From: Margaritispora aquatica
Lineage: Eukaryota > Ascomycota > Leotiomycetes > Helotiales > Discinellaceae
Assembly: GCA_007644065.1 (NCBI GenBank)
Contig: VJWN01000015.1
Span: 852,658 to 916,657, forward strand
Length of the DNA stretch: 64,000 nt
Direction: 5' to 3'
How positions within the stretch are numbered: the stretch's first letter is position 1; every line of letters starts with the position of its first letter. The translations under genes and the position numbers were made by a program. Shown here in pieces: positions 36,754 to 48,681 of this stretch. The notes below the pieces were generated by a model, which saw only the letters and a list, made by a program, of their open reading frames with translations, made no database searches and was not told where the DNA came from.

Positions 36754-38004
36754 ATGTCGGGTGCGAGCGACAAGGCGCGTTTCTTCTTAGAGCAGGCAGT
36801 TCCGCAATTACAGGAATTCAAAGAGAAGAAAATCTTCACAGAGGTATGTCAATGCGCTTCTACCTTGCTCCCACAACCTTTGACACCATTCTAGGATGAG
36901 ATAAGAACTCTAGTCAAGAAGAGATCGGACTTCGAACACAAGGTACTAGCAAGAGGATGTCTGGCGGTTGACTTTGCACGGTACGCGGCGTGGGAAATTG
37001 GTTTGGAGAGTTTGCGGTTGAAGAGGTGCAAGCGATTGAAGATTAAGGGCAGTTCGACGCATTCTGGACAAGCAAGAATCTTCAGCATATTCGATCGCGG
37101 AACCAGAAAGCATCCAGGAGATGTTGCGTTATGGATGTCCTACCTCGAATATGCTCGGAAAGCAAAGGCAACCAAGAAGTTCAAGACAATCTTAACTGCT
37201 GCAATCAGACTACACCCCACCAAGCCAGAACTGTGGCTCTACGCCGTGCGATGTACGCTAGAATCTGAGGCAGATATGAGTGGAGCGAGAAGTTATATGC
37301 AGCGGGGCACTAGATTTTGTACGACTAGCAAGGACCTCTGGATTGAGTATGCCAAGCTGGAAATGATATACCTGGCAAAAATTGCGATTCGGAGGAAGAT
37401 TCTTGGTTTGGATGTTGATGCAGCTATCGAGGATTCAATGGACGTTGAAAAGGATCCGGAGGAGGAAGGTTTTGGCACGGAGGATATGATCGTTATTCCA
37501 GACTTCCAGGAGAATACGTTAAGACCTAGCATGATTGAAGGCGTCAAAGTGGACACAGAAGCCAAGAAAGATCCGATGACGACTCCTGCTCTCAATGGAG
37601 CCATCCCTCTCGCGATATTCGATGCGGCTCGCAAGCAACCGTTCTTTTGTGCAGCTGTCGCTGGAGATTTCTTCGACATGTTCGCAGCTTTCACACAGGT
37701 CAGATGTTTACCTCAAGTACTCCAACATGTTCTTGACAGCATGATCGAATCATATGCTACAGATGCATCAACTTGCGATTGCTACGTCAGACAACCAATA
37801 CTTGGATTGGCGCCAAACTCTGGCGACTTTGCCGCTGCTCTCCCGGTATCATTGGGCCGACTGAAGGAATCAATGGAAAAGGCCAAAGATAAGAAAGCGC
37901 TGGTCAAGAGGTCACAAGCCTGGATATCGCGTGTGCTGGCTTTCAGTGATCTTGATCCTGGCATTCAAACAGTTCTCCAACATACCTCGAGGAAGCTGGT
38001 ATAG
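36754..38004 (+). CDS. UTP6: U3 snoRNP / SSU processome protein Utp6
   Basis: Nucleolar component of the UTP-B subcomplex of the small-subunit processome, required for early cleavages of pre-18S rRNA. Two exons, 36754-36843 and 36895-38004 (51-bp intron, GTATGT..CTAG, phase 0), give 399 residues. The start MSGASDKARFFLEQAVPQLQ and the following KKRSDFEHKVLARG are the conserved Utp6 N-terminus. Half-a-TPR (HAT) repeats follow: ARIFSIFDRGTRKHPGDVALW with MSYLEYARKAKATKKF, and LHPTKPELWLYAVRCTLESEAD. The rest is an acidic segment and a helical C-terminus. It is somewhat shorter than the 440-residue yeast protein. Confidence 0.94.
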
Positions 38005-41000
38005 ATAGGCAATGACCGTACAACAACTTCCCTCATTTGGCTATGAAGAAATGTGATTGATAGAATGTGAAATGCTCATGCTGTGTCTCTCCTTCAAAGT
38101 GTCTCAATTCAATCTAACTTGAACTTCTATCTCCCGTCCTGCTTATTCTAAATTTGTCATTCCTCAAAATCGTAGGCGTCCGTGGGACGCATTCCTCTCC
38201 ATGATTCTACTGATAACAGAACGCAGCTCCGCCAGTTTACAATCTATGTAGTGCGCGCTTTCTACTAAGACTCCTCAGGCAGTCTTTACGATACTAACAC
38301 CTCAATCTTTCATTAGCTTCGATCACAACCCTGCTCGAAGTTTCTAATAGGTAAATCCACAACTACCAGAGAGACATCAATAGCTAGAATATACAAAAGG
38401 TTTGTTTCAACGCCAGTTCGGGACCAGATGGTCCCTTGGAGCCTGTGGGAATAACATATGCCGCAGAATCGGCATCAGAGAGTGTGTCAGAGTGTAGAGC
38501 ATGTATGCTAGATGGGATGGGAATTTCTGTTTGTGTCGACACTCTTCGAATAGTGATTTTCTGAGTAAGAACGAAGGGGGATTTTGCATTGAGATCACGC
38601 CTCGCAGGAAGAAACGGGCTGGAAGTTACTTGGTTACTTTGGTGGTAGGTTCGCTGATTTCACTCTTAAAGCTGTGCTTACATTCAACAGGTATCCACGG
38701 CTACTTGGACAAATTATTTTGTACATAATTTTCACTCGGAGTCTACTATTGGTGTTAAATATTTCGCTGAAAGCACATCTGTGATGCATGTGCTTTTCAC
38801 TGCAACGATAGATGATTAGCCTGCCTTTCCGACATCAAACGCTCAGCTTTTCGAATCTTTCTCAATTTCCGCAAATTTGGCAAATGGCAAGATATCAGTA
38901 ATGAATGAGTACAGTAGCCTCGTTTACAAAGACAACGATACTACTAAAGAATTAGATACCTGTCACAAATACTAAATAGATTGACGTCTCGAAACAAGTG
39001 TTTACATGGTGGCTACTGCCGATCTCCAGGCTACTATCACTCTCATCGAATCTTCAAGTTTCGCATATTTGGCCATGTCAACCGAGACCCAAGCCTCATA
39101 TACCTTCATTAAAGAACTGAGCGTGGCCATCTTCGCGCCAGCTTTCGAAAGATCCCAGGCACATTTGGCATTATTTATGGAAGTGTTGGGCGAGACATCA
39201 ACCATTGTGCAAGAGTTCCCAACGTCAAATTCTACTGTAGATCTTGCTACAGCGACAATTAAGGAGATGTGTGCAACATCTACTTGCCAGAGTCTTGATC
39301 CATCTGTGATTGAACCCTCCAGCAATTCCGAATCATATTTCACATCATTAATGAACATCAACGCAACAACTATCCTCCACTTCAGCAGACACCTCACCAA
39401 ACACGACATCAACCACTTTGGAAGTAGCAATTCCCACCGCCATGCTATCGCTAGTAGCATGGAGAGCCCTCCTCGAGACGAGGTCTCCGTTGACATCAGA
39501 AACTGCATCGATAACGCTGATGGTCGAGAGCTCAATACCCACAAGCTTGATGATCGCAATGTCAATCGGAGTCGTTGATAGAGGTTAAGAAGGGTTTGAG
39601 GAAGGGAAACATAGCAGGGTTGAGGCATGGGTTGTATGCTCGTGCTTAATTGATATGGACAATAGGATGGTCGGGAGGTTGCAAGTGTCGGGGCTTGGGT
39701 TGAATTTATAGGGCCTCTACGGTTTTATAGGACACAATTGTGCCTTGGGTAGTCTTGAGTCTCAGGAATCGTGTGCCTTGTTAGTATGTTGAATTTCACA
39801 TTGATATCTCTTCCTCCAACATGCCATTCTCACTTGTGCCAAATGTTTGTCATAGTTAGCTCGTTCATAGCTCTTCGGCCGGAATGGTTTGATATTATAG
39901 AAAGCAGTGAAAATAAGCTAATAACATAAAGATGCCATTTTCAATATTCTAACTAGTTTCCAACCTCACTTTCTAACTAGTTTCCAACCTCACTTTCTAA
40001 GAAGTTGTGGGTGTTGGGATATAGCCGGGGTTTAACCGGAAATTCAGGGGAAGCTCGCCAAACTATTGTGTGAAGCGAGGGCTTGAATGTCTCACATACT
40101 TGAATGTTCTGACGACTGGCGATCTTTTAAAGCGTTCTTGGTCAAGAGTATTATCAACATGTCACCGTTGATGATTTTGGATTTCAAGATTGTTTTAGCT
40201 ACGCAACAAGAGATTTTGTTAAGTAAAATGATTTGTGAATGTAGCTACAAAATTGGTTTCACGAGTTATTACTAAGATCAGTAGTGTTAGACTTTCGTAG
40301 TGGTAGGAAAACGTGAAGAGAACTCGACATAACTGTTATGTGTGCAGAAATTCAATGGTGAAACAAGCTTCTCTACTCTTCTGGTGCTTACTCCGTGTGC
40401 TACAGTGTAGAGTGATCGAAGATACTAGACCATTCGAGAAGAACTTCGTGTGACCGAAAACCATCGGACTGTCAGGTGATACCTACAATTGACATGTAAT
40501 ACCGTAATTCACTGAGACAGGACACAGCTTTCGGGTGTCGGAACGATAGTGAGAAAACTCGGAGCATGCATTGCCAGTGTACGTACTTTTTGTGTACAGA
40601 AATCTCCAATGACAGAATGGCTTACTCGGGGCGTCGCTCCACAGCGTACAGCAGAATCACCTGCAGAATCTTAGACTAAAGTTTGCTGCAAGCCATTGAT
40701 TGTGGGGTGATTACCAGCTTCGTTCCTGGCCCAGCAAAACTCGACACGCTAATTCGAACGGAATACGACGTGGTGACAGTCAACCATTAGCCAAAAATAC
40801 AACGAACGGAACTCCGCTTGTAGCTTTTACCGAAGAGGATGGTTCTACTACATATGTAAGAATGCATAATTAGGCGATGAGATTCAAGTTGCTGGATCAT
40901 AACGCCTAGCGAGGGGTTTTGTATAACCACGGAGTGTGCGCGTCGAGTGTATCGCATGATATACTGTGACCAGTCAGGCACAATGGCATGACAATAATTA

Positions 41001-41539
41001 AACTCCCTAGAGCACGCGATCCAGAGCTGCCAGACCGCTACTTCTATTCGTGAGCGCGAAGTGGAAGTTGAGGCTGACGACATGATGCGAGCCGGGATAT
41101 GTGAATATTTGGGTGTGTGGAAGCTGCATCTCGGCTGGAGCCGGTTGGGATTGGTTGCGAATGATAGTCTGTGACTGGAAATATACTGGAGATAGGTATT
41201 GAGGCATCAAAGATACATAGAAAGTTACCTCGTGTTGCGGGTTTATGTGGGGGTGGCCGGAACAAGTGGTTGAAAACATATCGAGTGAGGCTATTCCGAA
41301 GTCGATGGCGATCGTGTAGCACAGACGGCGACGCGTTGGCAAAGATAATAAGAATATCATCTCCGCTGTTTCCGACGACAGTATTTTTATTGTCGCAGAA
41401 AAATTTCCTGTGAAGAATAAGGTAGATCTTCTGAATGTATATTAAAGGAGTATTGCTGACCTTCCACATAGCCTTGAAGAATATTAGGTCAGAAAGATAT
41501 CAGACAATAATCCTACCCTAGCATTCCTTGGCAAGCAAA
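38005..41539. other. 3.5 kb intergenic region with a tandem duplication and ambiguous ORFs
   Basis: No gene can be supported firmly. Around 39002-39628 both strands are open for about 190-208 codons; neither product is recognisable (reported as a finding). A 24-bp tandem duplication lies at 39947-39994. The remainder shows no clear signal. Confidence 0.5.
39947..39994. repeat. perfect 24-bp tandem duplication
   Basis: Two adjacent identical 24-bp copies (39947-39970 and 39971-39994), each beginning TTCTAACTAG and ending CAACCTCACT, with the first six bases of a third copy following. It lies in non-coding DNA. Confidence 0.95.
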
Positions 41540-41820
41540 ATGTCGTCAAAGACCAACTACCAAGGAACGGAGAGCAGCACTGCTCAAACACCAAGTCATG
41601 CTAGCACAGAGCAAGGAAGACAGCCGAGCTCGAATACTGCTAATTGGTCCGCAAACTCGTAAGTTTATGATCTGCTATCAATGATTGAGATAACTGACTC
41701 GAAAGTAGAACCCTGACAAAACAGAATGTTACTTCACAACCAGAAGGTCCAAACCAACTTGAGCAATGGTCAAACACTGTCGACAGAAGCGAGCTTCTTG
41801 CATTTCGAATGCAGAAGTAG
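41540..41820 (+). CDS. small two-exon gene, 76-residue hydrophilic protein of unknown function
   Basis: I do not recognise this protein. Exon 1 is 41540-41658 and exon 2 is 41709-41820. The 50-bp intron has a consensus donor GTAAGT, an AACTGACT branch-like site and a TAG acceptor, and without splicing the frame stops at once. The ATG context is CAAAATGTC, favourable for a filamentous fungus. The product begins MSSKTNYQGTESSTAQTPSH and ends LLAFRMQK; it is rich in Ser, Thr, Gln and Asn, with no signal peptide, membrane segment or cysteine, so probably a disordered intracellular protein. The combination of good start, consensus intron and restored frame supports a real gene, but 231 coding bases can also arise by chance. 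Confidence 0.5.
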
Positions 41821-42702
41821 CTAGAGGGCTAATAAATCGAAGAGCTAGACAGAGGAGATCCTTTTGGATTTAATGGTATTGAGAGAAGTAATGTACGATA
41901 TGGGTTGATATCCAATGTCTGGTGTCTACGTGGTCACTGTAGGACTCGTAGTGCAGATACCCAGGTGCCAGAGGGCTGGAGGTGAATTGAATTCAAAAGC
42001 GTGTTGTAAGGACTCTGTTTGATGCTTGAATTTGCGTAGGGTTCAAAATGCGATTCCAAAAATTCGTGAAGCAGGATTGTTGTCCTAATTGCACATTTTA
42101 GGAAAGAGTTGTCGTCCAAAACTTGTCACGTGCGACTCTCATTATCGCGTAGTGAGGTAGAGGTAATTCAAGTGTAGAACTACCAAAGCTCCCCGAGGAA
42201 GTGGCCTTTCTACCCGAAACAAAGGGGCAATCTATCATAAGTCATAAAATCGACATGCTATCTTATGATTTCCTCAAGCGGCTCTGATTTGGATTTTCTT
42301 TCTGCTAACACGTGATACCATTTCCCCCTCCTTTCCATTCCAGGTTATACATAGATGCAACTCCCATTGGCAGATGGAAGGTATGCAGCGTCTTTGTTGC
42401 AAGCCGTTGCTTGGGAAGCTCCTCAACGATAATAAACTCGGTCGTGATTGACTGCCTCCATCCTTTGATATGCTGTGCACTTCCATTGTGTCAGCGGATT
42501 GAAACGTGGGACAGCTCACGCAAGCGAACTGAAAACATCACAGTCTGAAGTAATAAGTCGGCAAAATGGAGTACAAATATTTCTGCATGACTTTGAGCTA
42601 CACTAGCTAGCCATTCTCCGATCCCAATCGCCCTTCCATAACGCCCATAAGCCATAATTCATAACTCACTCGCCTATCTTTACAACACCCTACTCTTACC
42701 CC
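41821..42702. other. intergenic region
   Basis: Between the small gene and the 3' end of the copper amine oxidase gene. No gene or notable repeat recognised. Confidence 0.6.
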
Positions 42703-44934
42703 TTACAACCTGCTCCCTTCCTTCACACAGCATGGCTTGCTATCGCTTCCAATGACCGCAGTGCCCACCTCCTGCTGATGCGCTACACTAAGCAGCTTAC
42801 TCTTGTTGAAGCTCTGCTCGCTTGGTGGGACATCCAAAGCTGGGTTCTTATCGAAGAAGTTAACGGGCTTGAGAGCAACTTTGAGGATCTCGCAAGGCAT
42901 CACGGGGAAGTCTTCAATTCTGGGGACGTGGTTGATGCCAAATTGTACCCAGACAACGATATCATCATCGAGAACATTGTCCTTGCGATCTGCAAACGAG
43001 CGTACACCTGTCCCACCACGAGATTGGTTTGTATATTTACCACCAGCGTATAACTCTCCGTCCGCGTATGATGTGACGTAGATATTGTGGTCTGCAAATT
43101 CGGCTCGCTTGAAGTGGAAAGACTCCTTGTCTGCCAACATTTTCTGGAAAGGAGGTGTCATGATCTTGTAAGCGACTGGCTTGCCATTCACTGGATTCTT
43201 GATACCTGCGTTCTGAATCTTGAAAGTTCGATTCACATCGAAATTAAGATCGAAGCCGCCAGACGTCTCAATAGGAGTTTCGTTGACAGTATATCCAACA
43301 CCATGTGGGTTGAAGTCGGATCTTGGCATGGGGTGTGCTTCATCATATACAACGCGGTTCAGGGGACCGTCGATCATGGGATCGATACGGAGAGAGAAAA
43401 TGTGCTGATGATGCGCTGCAAGAACACCTGGGTGCACCACTGTGCCCCATGGGACTGAAATGCCTTCATCGATGGGTTGAGTGGACAGGATGCCGGTGGC
43501 GCGCACCTCGTACATGACTTCTCCTGCTTGATTGAATTGGAAAGCTAAAATGTATTCGTAGTTGGAGACAGTGATGATAGACTGAAGGACAAGCTCTCGA
43601 TTTCTAACAACGGCAGCGCGACCAGTCCTGTAGTTGGTGTGCTTCCACCCGATCCCAGCATCTTGTTCGTGCACGCAGACGCAGTTTGGCATTTGAAGAG
43701 GTTCTCCACTTGCGTCATTGAGAACTGCCGAGAGATAGTAGATAGAGCCGAGACAATCACATCCTAACTGGAGATTGTTGGCCATGATTCCAGCACCTGC
43801 ATCTCCAAGATCAAAAGCTGCTTTCTTGTGGTAAGGATGGCGAGGATCAGCATATGGGATGTTCATATCTGATAAAGAAAGTCTGTAGAATAACGGTCTT
43901 CCAGCATAGTGAACATCGTAAAGTACCATTCCTTCTCTTTGGTTGAAACCAACTTTGAAGTCCCACTTTTGCCACGAGACATTGTGACCTTGCTCGCTGA
44001 AGTTCGAAATTTGGAATGAAGCGCCTTCAGGTTGAACAACATTTAATGGCTTGATATCTGTGCGGAGAGTTTGTGCTTCAGGAATATACTCATTTGGTGA
44101 CTGCACCTTGTATGGGCCAGGTTCCTTGGTGGTTGCATCCACGCCAGTTGGAAGAAAGTCGATTCTAGTAACCTTCATGGTCGAGGCACTGATGACTGGG
44201 GAGATGGTGAGAGGCATAGCATAGTGATTGCTATCAGCCTCGGAAGCATTGTTTGGATCGCGTACGTAGAGAAAGCATTGAAACATGCGTTCGTTGTCAC
44301 TGAAAAGACCCTCATTGATACCATCAGATCCTGTGTTTCGTTAGTACCGGAGCATGATGGAGAATTACTTAACATACCATAAATCCAAGGATCACTGATG
44401 ATAACAGTGCCCTCTGGAAGCTGAAGCTTGGCGATTTCTGCTCTTACTTTCTCGTCCTCTAGAGCAATTTTCTCCACCATGATGATTTCATCTCCATCAG
44501 CATTGGAGTGAACATTTGGTCCTAAGCGAAGATTACTCTCCACCTTTCCTTGACTCAGGTTGACAATCGCTTCATGAAGTTTGTTCTACAAATTCATTAG
44601 ACGTGCATCCAAGAGCTTAACTTTCCGAAAAGGAACCGCTGGGAAGCTAACATACAGTATTGCGAATATAGTACACAACAAAGCTTCGACGTTCAATAGT
44701 GGGGGTCGGTTGCCCAGAATGCTCAGCTTCCAAGAATGGCACCAGCTCAGACTTCTTTGGCTCTGATAGAGTGACGACTTTGAATTGCAGATTCGTACCA
44801 GCTGGCCAGAATTCTTTGATCAACCTCGAACTTTCCTTGATCTCATCGGCTGTGAGTGGGCCAAGAGGGTGCTGAGGTGCGAGTTTCTTGCCACCCACGA
44901 AAGGCAACGAGACAGGAACTTGTTCAGTTGACAT
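42703..44934 (-). CDS. Copper-containing primary amine oxidase, peroxisomal
   Basis: Oxidises primary amines to aldehydes with release of ammonia and hydrogen peroxide, using Cu(II) and a topaquinone made from its own Tyr; in fungi it allows use of amines as nitrogen source. Exons 44934-44656, 44585-44378 and 44330-42703 give 704 residues starting MSTEQVPVSLPFVGG. The topaquinone site is Tyr about 420 in TVSNYEY; the catalytic Asp about 336 lies in AFDLGDAGAG; copper ligands are the HxH of HHQHIFSLRID (about 472 and 474) and the His in GINHVPRIEDFPVMP. Length matches the family (about 670-700). The C-terminus is SRL, a type 1 peroxisomal targeting signal, which fits a peroxide-producing enzyme. 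There is no signal peptide. Confidence 0.96.
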
Positions 44935-47449
44935 GTCGAGTATCTCAGTACGAGTTGAAGATGAAGATATAGATGATGATGACTTTGAGGCTGATGAGGA
45001 AAAGAAAGTGTAAGGACGACGATGGGAGTGGTTCTTATTATAACTTTTCAACCGGCGCCTTGTACAACTATTGTAGATTTGTGTCAGAAAAGATTAACGG
45101 CAGATTGATGCTTCTTATTGGATGAGAAAACCTATGCTTCCTAAAGCGCTCTCCTTGTTGGCACATCTACCCCACTTGCTCTTCGTCTCGGATGGGCTTT
45201 CCACATTGGGTAACGCGGGGTCATAGAAGGAGCGATTCCCGCTCGGTTGTAGCAGTTCGTATCGCAGACGGGTAGTTCGGCTAGATAGGCTCATTTGGTT
45301 ACAAGCGGTCCCGGGAGTAGCAGAGCTTGCCGTGCATCAGTCCCGAGTTAGCCAAATGCAGGTACCGACTTACCGGCCTCACCATGATCAATTGAAATTC
45401 AAAAAGGGGAGCATCTTGTGAGAGGTTGGAGCTATGATCCTTGCTTTATTACCTAAGCTACTTTTTTGATTATACCAAAAGATGTGGAGTGCGGGTATTC
45501 GTGCGGCTAGGAAGTCTGAAAACAGCTAACCATCCACCGTTCCCAATTAGTTGTGCAAGTCAAATGAACCCTTCTTTCCTCTCACCCTGGGTATAGAGTA
45601 CGCTCAAAGAATCTATCGGTGATTCATTGCTCACTAATATATGTCTCCTCAAATTTCGTAGACACAGCTCATTCACCATACTAGAGCTCAGTTTCTTGCC
45701 CACAGAGTCTGAATCTGCTGTGTTTCTTCCAGAATACCGCTAAGCTCTTTCTGCATGAAAGAACTTAGTGTGATCTTGACTAGTTTGTACCCAGAAGGAG
45801 TAAGAAAAGGATTCTCGGTATCATCGTCCGTAAGTGGAATATCAGTCACTTTCCCGAGATGATTGTGAATCGATACTCATTACACCTTCTAAACGTTTAC
45901 ATGTGGCCGTATATTGATGAGGAATATTCGGTTTGGCAAATTTTCTGGTGCCATCAGTTTGATGATTGGAATTTTGAAAGCTTCTGAAGTGGCGGGTTCT
46001 TGAGTTTCTCGGCCCTGTGATGTATCATGGCATATTCTGAAATGGAAAACCGGTTGCTAATGGCACATTTATCCGCATCACTGGCGATGGCTCCAATCAT
46101 TTCAGCTGACTACTTTATATGATCATTCCGTCGCAAGGGAAAGAAACTGTAAATCAATAGACATATCGACTTGAATAATTTCAATCTCGTCTGACTTCAT
46201 TAGTTTGTCTTGCAAGAAGATTCTGATACTCAATATGCGATAAGTAACATGGCACTACCTGATGGACGGAAATTCTTGCCTTATTCTCCAGCGAAATTTT
46301 TTACAATCCCATGCATAGTTATCCTAAGAATGGCCGGCTGGTGCTGAAACTCCAATGGATATGTGATTTTATGATGACTCGCGCTTCCATTCCCCTATGC
46401 ATATGGGTGAGATCCCGGGTGGAACGAAACGAAACCTTGAAGTTGCAGTTGAACGAGCCCGTTGGTGGGACATATATCCGACTGAATGATAGGTGGGCAC
46501 CTCTGAAGCAGCAGTTGAATGCAGAGTCTATCAAGACATCAGCAAACCCAAGGTGAAGATGCAAGCCTGACAAGAAAAGATACCACCCCGTTCGCATTCC
46601 GAAAGTGAGAGTGTATGCGAGGTTGTTATCCTGACTCAGCAATATTCGTGAAGCGGTCCAAGCTCCACACTTCAATACAAGCACTTTTCATCTATTCTTC
46701 AATAATTTCACTCCAGACCTATATGCATCTATTGTTACATCGGCTCCTCACCAAGCTTTCTCTTGGAGCGCCTTCGAACTTGGCAGGCAGGCTGAATGGT
46801 TGAGGGAGTCTACATCCGTAGATGCTTCCTTACACTGGGATCATGAGCATGTCAACTGCCGGCCGGAAGATTCTTCACGGATAATATCAAGCATTGCAGG
46901 GCAAATAATACCTGCCAATCCTTCACGGTAGGTGGAATTTCTCTGCTTGGCGGACTTCAATTCAAATATCAGCCGTCTTGGCATGGTATTGTGGCGCTAG
47001 CAAGCATTCCCCAAAGCCCCCGCGTTATCATCTCCACGTACTGCTCTGATGTAGAAAGTGTGTGTTCCAAACATCTTTGTAAACTACCTACTCTTTGATC
47101 ACACTGAGTTCAAATCTGTCATCATGTCCGTGTTAAGGTGGAGCAGTGCTTCATTGTTTTGGCTTCACGGAAGCTTTTTATGCCACCATTCAGAGCGCGA
47201 TACTCACAGTGGTTTTTAAATTCATACTATATCTGCTGTCGCAAAGTGGAGAAGTTTGCAAATGCTTGGGGAATTCCCCACGCCTCTAGAAAGTAGGCAT
47301 ACGCGTTCACTCACGGTAGAGCTGCTGAAGATATTCGAACGGCTTTTTGAACTTGCCGTACAGGTTGCGTTGGTTTGCTATAAGTATAGTGTGGGCAGTT
47401 TGTTGCACAATGATATTCATCCAGCTTCATCTTAAGAATCTCACTCACC
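44935..47449. other. 2.5 kb intergenic region with a possible gene remnant
   Basis: Upstream of both the amine oxidase (minus) and the polygalacturonase (plus). It contains protein-like but interrupted minus-strand reading between about 45688 and 46100 (listed separately). The last few hundred bases hold the polygalacturonase promoter. Confidence 0.5.
45688..46100 (-). pseudogene. possible decayed gene remnant
   Basis: On the minus strand, 46100-45954 reads as 48 codons from an ATG (MIGAIASDADKCAISNRF, continuing to KLSKFQSSN) and 45876-45688 as 62 codons ending in a stop (from VSIHNHLGKVTDIPLTDD through LSSFMQKELSGILEETQQ to LWARN). Both look like natural protein rather than random translation: balanced composition and an amphipathic final helix. 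They are separated by stops and are not in one frame, and I found no intron that joins them. The family is not recognised. It may be an old remnant, a gene with unusual introns, or coincidence. Confidence 0.22.
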
Positions 47450-48681
47450 ATGGTTAACCTTTCCCTTGCCCTCCTTGGACTCTCAGCCCTTGCTGGTGTT
47501 CTCGCTGCACCAGCACCGGCTCCAACTCCAGCACCAGATCTGTCGAAAGCTATTGCCAAGCGTGCCACTACTTGTACATTCAGTGGCTCTGCGGGAGCTT
47601 CAGCAGCAAGCAAATCCAAGGCAGCGTGCTCAACTATTATTCTCTCGGCCATTGCAGTACCATCTGGTGTTACATTGGACTTGACTGGTTTGACATCAGG
47701 TACTCATGTAAGTTCTCGGCTAATCCTCCGAACTTGGATCATGCTAACGGTTGCAGGTTATCATGCAAGGTACCACCACATTCGGATATGAAGAATGGAG
47801 CGGCCCGCTCTTTGCCATTTCCGGTACCAATATTGTTATGACCTCTGCTTCAGGCGCATACTTTAAGGGTGATGGAGCACGCTGGTGGGATACCCTCGGC
47901 TCCAATGGTGGCAAGACCAAGCCCAAGTTCTTCCAAGCTCATGACTTGATCACATCTTCCATCACTGGTGTTTACATTCAAAATCCTCCTGTTCAAGTCT
48001 TCTCTGTCAATGGATGCACCACGCTTGCTTTGACTTCCATCACTATTGATGGAACTGCAGGTGACACTGGAGCTTTGGGCCACAACACGGATGGTTTTGA
48101 CATTGGATCTTCGACCGGAGTTACCATCACAGGTGCCAATGTGTACAATCAAGATGATTGCGTTGCAGTGAACAGCGGTACCAACATCATCTTCACAGGA
48201 GGAACTTGCAGCGGAGGTCATGGTCTTTCAATCGGTATGTCCTCGAATACATTTTAACATATTTCATCTAACAAATCTAGGCTCTGTCGGTGGACGTACG
48301 GACAACGTTGTCAATACCGTGACCTTCTCTTCATCAACAGTCAAGGCTTCTACCATTGGTATCAGGATCAAGACAAACTACGGCACGACCGGTTCAGTTA
48401 CCGGAGTAACCTACAAGGATATTACTCTCACAGGCATCACGGATTATGGAATCACCGTCAGACAAGATTATAACGGGGATACTGGTGTTCCTTCGAGTGG
48501 CATCACGATCAAGAACTTCGTTCTCAGCAATATCGTTGGTACTGTTGCAAGCACTGGTACCAACAGATATATTGTCTGTGGTTCTGGTTCATGCAGCGGA
48601 TGGACTTGGTCAGGTGTTTCGGTCACTGGTGGAAAGACATCTACCAGCTGCATGAACTTGCCTTCTGGTATCACTTGCTAG
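47450..48681 (+). CDS. Secreted endopolygalacturonase (GH28)
   Basis: Hydrolyses the polygalacturonan backbone of pectin outside the cell. Exons 47450-47707, 47757-48234 and 48281-48681 give 378 residues. A signal peptide ([19 protein letters not shown]) is followed by an Ala/Pro-rich propeptide ending LSKAIAKR, a dibasic Kex2-type site, and the mature enzyme from ATTCTFSG. All GH28 hallmarks are present: NTDGFDI (Asp about 198), [11 protein letters not shown] (Asp about 219 and 220), [12 protein letters not shown] (His about 241) and GIRIKT (Arg about 274, Lys about 276). The three Asp, His and RIK set predicts an active endo-enzyme with a right-handed beta-helix fold. The gene opens an accessory block of secreted and membrane proteins. 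Confidence 0.97.

Noticed and set aside
39006..39578. Calling the 190-codon plus frame a gene
   Set aside because: No start context, no domain, and the opposite strand is equally open; kept only as a finding.
45200..45360. Possible tRNA gene in a G/C-rich patch
   Set aside because: No T-arm consensus (GGTTCRANYCC) paired with an acceptor stem and anticodon arm could be found here or elsewhere in the window.
47311..47652. 113-codon minus-strand frame at the polygalacturonase start
   Set aside because: Antisense to the signal peptide and Ala/Pro-rich propeptide; composition is explained by that repeat.
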